This document shows positions 6,340 to 7,782 of a DNA stretch of 7,782 nt, one piece after another; position 1 is the first letter of the stretch, and the number at the start of each line of letters is the position of its first letter. Both the position numbers and the translations under genes were made by a program. The DNA is from an uncultured Eubacterium sp. GTDB taxonomy: Bacteria; Bacillota; Clostridia; Oscillospirales; Acutalibacteraceae. The stretch is from contig CAJOER010000056.1 of the NCBI GenBank assembly GCA_905233805.1, positions 1 through 7,782 of the forward strand. Reading direction: 5' to 3'. The notes beneath the pieces are model-generated. The model did no database searches. It was not told where the DNA came from and was given only the letters and a program-made list of their open reading frames with translations.

Positions 6340-7184
6340 AGACATTTGCAAACGTTCCTCAGATTATCTTAAACGGCGCTGACTGGTTTGCATCAATGGG
6401 TACCGAGCGTTCAAAGGGTACCAAAGTATTCGCACTCGGCGGTAAGATTAAGCATACGGGACTTGTTGAGGTTCCGATGGGAACGACTCTTCGCGAAATC
6501 ATTTACGATATCGGCGGCGGTATTCCCAACGGCAAAGAGTTCAAGGCTGCTCAGACAGGCGGTCCTTCCGGCGGATGTATTCCCGCTAAGCTTATTGATA
6601 CCGAGATTGACTACGATAACCTTACGGCTATCGGATGTATGATGGGTTCAGGCGGACTTATCGTAATGGACGAAGATACCTGTATGGTTGATATCGCTAA
6701 ATTCTTCCTTGAATTTACGGTAGATGAATCCTGCGGTAAATGTACTCCATGCCGTGTAGGTACAAAGAGACTTCTTGAAATACTCGAAAAGATTACCAGC
6801 GGTAACGGTACTATGGAAGACCTTGATAAGCTTGAAGAACTCTGCTACTACATCAAGTCAAACTCTGCCTGCGGTCTCGGACAGACTGCTCCGAACCCCG
6901 TACTCGCTACTCTTAAATTCTTCCGTAACGAGTATGAGGCTCACGTTAAAGAAAAGAAGTGTCCTGCAAGAGTTTGTAAGAACCTTCTCACTTACGTTAT
7001 AGACAGAGAGAAGTGCGTAGGCTGCGGAAAGTGTGCTAAGAACTGTCCTGCGGAAACAATCGAAAAGACAGTTTACACCGCTCCCGGTCACAAACTTCCT
7101 TCATACAGAATCGACCCGTCGAAGTGTATCAAGTGCGGCGCTTGTATGAACAACTGTAAGTTCCAGGCAATCAGCAAGAAGTAA
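6330..7184 (+). CDS. hydB: HydB, C-terminal fragment (SLBB, NuoF 4Fe-4S and ferredoxin domains)
   Basis: Continuation of hydB in the second frame. Homology begins at [10 protein letters not shown] (from 6330); the first in-frame ATG is at 6396, inside the conserved [12 protein letters not shown], and has no ribosome binding site, so this is not an independent gene start. In order it carries the SLBB domain (about 6435-6620), the NuoF 4Fe-4S domain with [12 protein letters not shown] (about 6729-6764) and its fourth cysteine in SACGLGQ, and two C-terminal ferredoxin motifs, [11 protein letters not shown] and [11 protein letters not shown]. The last two are the extra clusters typical of HydB of bifurcating hydrogenases rather than of complex I NuoF. 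All cysteines are intact and the codons look undecayed, so no further damage is visible. hydA follows after 17 bases. Confidence 0.88.
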   Translation, partial: NNVETFANVPQIILNGADWFASMGTERSKGTKVFALGGKIKHTGLVEVPMGTTLREIIYDIGGGIPNGKEFKAAQTGGPSGGCIPAKLIDTEIDYDNLTAIGCMMGSGGLIVMDEDTCMVDIAKFFLEFTVDESCGKCTPCRVGTKRLLEILEKITSGNGTMEDLDKLEELCYYIKSNSACGLGQTAPNPVLATLKFFRNEYEAHVKEKKCPARVCKNLLTYVIDREKCVGCGKCAKNCPAETIEKTVYTAPGHKLPSYRIDPSKCIKCGACMNNCKFQAISKK

Positions 7185-7186
7185 GA

Positions 7187-7200
7187 AAGGAGTCAAAGGA
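7187..7200 (+). promoter_or_regulatory. Ribosome binding region of hydA, two possible start contexts
   Basis: AAGGAG (7187-7192) sits nine bases before the ATG at 7202. AAAGGA (7195-7200) sits ten bases before a second in-frame ATG at 7211. The first pairing is the stronger match and was used. The choice changes only three residues. Confidence 0.5.
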
Positions 7201-7201
7201 T

Positions 7202-7782
7202 ATGAAAAATATGGTTAACTTAAAAATTAACGGCATAGACGTCAGCGTTCCTAACGGCTCCACTATTCTGGAAGCTGCGCGCACAATAGGAATTGAAATT
7301 CCGACATTATGCTTCATGAAAAATAAAAACGAAATCGGCGCCTGCCGTATCTGCATCGTTGAGGCTAACGAAGGCAGAGGCTTCCGCCAGGTTACGGCCT
7401 GCGTATACCCCGTATCCGAGGGTATGGAGGTTAAGACCAACACCGAGGCTATTCAGAAAGCGAGAAAGACTACGCTTGAGCTTATTCTTTCCGTTCACGA
7501 TAAGAGCTGCCTTTCCTGTAAGCGTTCAACAAACTGCGAGCTTCAGAAGCTCTGCCGTGAATACGGCGTTGACGACACAAGTTTCAAGGGAAGCAAGCCT
7601 CAGTACGAACTTGATTTAAGCACGCCTCACCTTGTAAGAGATAACAACAAGTGTATCCTCTGCCGCCGCTGCGTTGCAGCCTGCAAGGAACAGGTTGTTT
7701 CAGTTAGCGGACCTAATGACAGAGGTTTTGACACATCAATCGGTCAGGCTTATAACAAGTCGCTTAACGATACGCCCTGTAT
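7202..7782 (+). CDS. hydA: HydA, catalytic [FeFe] hydrogenase subunit, N-terminal part (cut by window edge)
   Basis: First 193 residues of the large catalytic subunit, which reduces protons to H2 or oxidises H2 at the H-cluster. Residues 5-80 are a plant-type [2Fe-2S] domain with Cys37, Cys48, Cys51 and Cys67 (LCF, GACRIC, TAC). Residues 99-112 carry the His-Cys3 4Fe-4S ligands His99, Cys103, Cys106 and Cys112 (HxxxCxxCxxxxxC). A 4Fe-4S ferredoxin motif, CILCRRCVAAC, follows at 151-161, then the GPNDRGFDTSIG segment that precedes the second ferredoxin motif and the H-domain. The H-cluster ligands are beyond the window. This N-terminal relay layout is that of NuoG-related HydA of trimeric bifurcating enzymes and is also found in monomeric clostridial HydA; hydB and hydC in the same operon favour the trimer. 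Confidence 0.93.
   Translation, partial: MKNMVNLKINGIDVSVPNGSTILEAARTIGIEIPTLCFMKNKNEIGACRICIVEANEGRGFRQVTACVYPVSEGMEVKTNTEAIQKARKTTLELILSVHDKSCLSCKRSTNCELQKLCREYGVDDTSFKGSKPQYELDLSTPHLVRDNNKCILCRRCVAACKEQVVSVSGPNDRGFDTSIGQAYNKSLNDTPC

Noticed and set aside
6322..6345. Programmed ribosomal frameshift in hydB
   Set aside because: No slippery heptamer is visible, and a whole conserved segment of about 20 residues is missing, which a frameshift would not restore.
6396..6400. ATG at 6396 as the start of a separate gene
   Set aside because: It lies inside the conserved NuoF segment [12 protein letters not shown], homology continues upstream of it to 6330, and no ribosome binding site precedes it.

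Overview
The window looks like chromosomal DNA of an anaerobic, fermentative Clostridia-type Firmicute, plausibly a gut Ruminococcaceae/Oscillospiraceae relative. The clues are purine-rich AGGAGG-type ribosome binding sites, an AT-rich intergenic region with sigma-A-type promoter elements, moderate GC in the genes, and the gene content of a clostridial electron-bifurcating [FeFe] hydrogenase operon. The exact taxon cannot be read from the sequence.

Layout. Bases 1-600 (minus strand) hold the first 200 codons of a GH13 alpha-amylase-family glucosidase with an N-terminal extension. Bases 601-813 are a divergent promoter region: a good extended -10 promoter drives the glucosidase leftwards, and one or two candidate promoters drive the hydrogenase operon rightwards. 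One of these is overlapped by a GTTAA-N4-TTAAC palindrome that resembles the operator of Rex, the NADH/NAD+-sensing repressor. From 814 to the right edge all genes run on the plus strand and look like one operon: hydC (NuoE-like), a DRTGG-type protein, an RsbW-like ATPase, a HydS-like [FeFe]-hydrogenase homologue, a second DRTGG protein, a PHP-domain phosphoesterase, a second GHKL ATPase, a small thioredoxin-fold ferredoxin-like protein, hydB (NuoF-like) and the start of hydA (catalytic subunit, cut by the window edge).

How the genes fit together. HydA, HydB and HydC are the known core of the bifurcating hydrogenase, which couples NADH and reduced ferredoxin to H2. The six genes from 1323 to 4975 are packed with overlaps or gaps of 13 bases or less, and they read as an accessory module. 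Its centre is a hydrogenase-like protein that keeps all four H-cluster cysteines but has lost the proton-relay cysteine, as in sensory hydrogenases. Beside it are two stand-alone GHKL ATPases, two DRTGG proteins and a PHP hydrolase. A redox- or H2-sensing signalling system is the best inference; its output is unknown.

Main oddity. hydB is broken near 6322-6329: a conserved segment of about 20 residues is missing (about 52 bases net) and the frame shifts. Both halves are otherwise well conserved, so this is either a very recent mutation or an assembly error.
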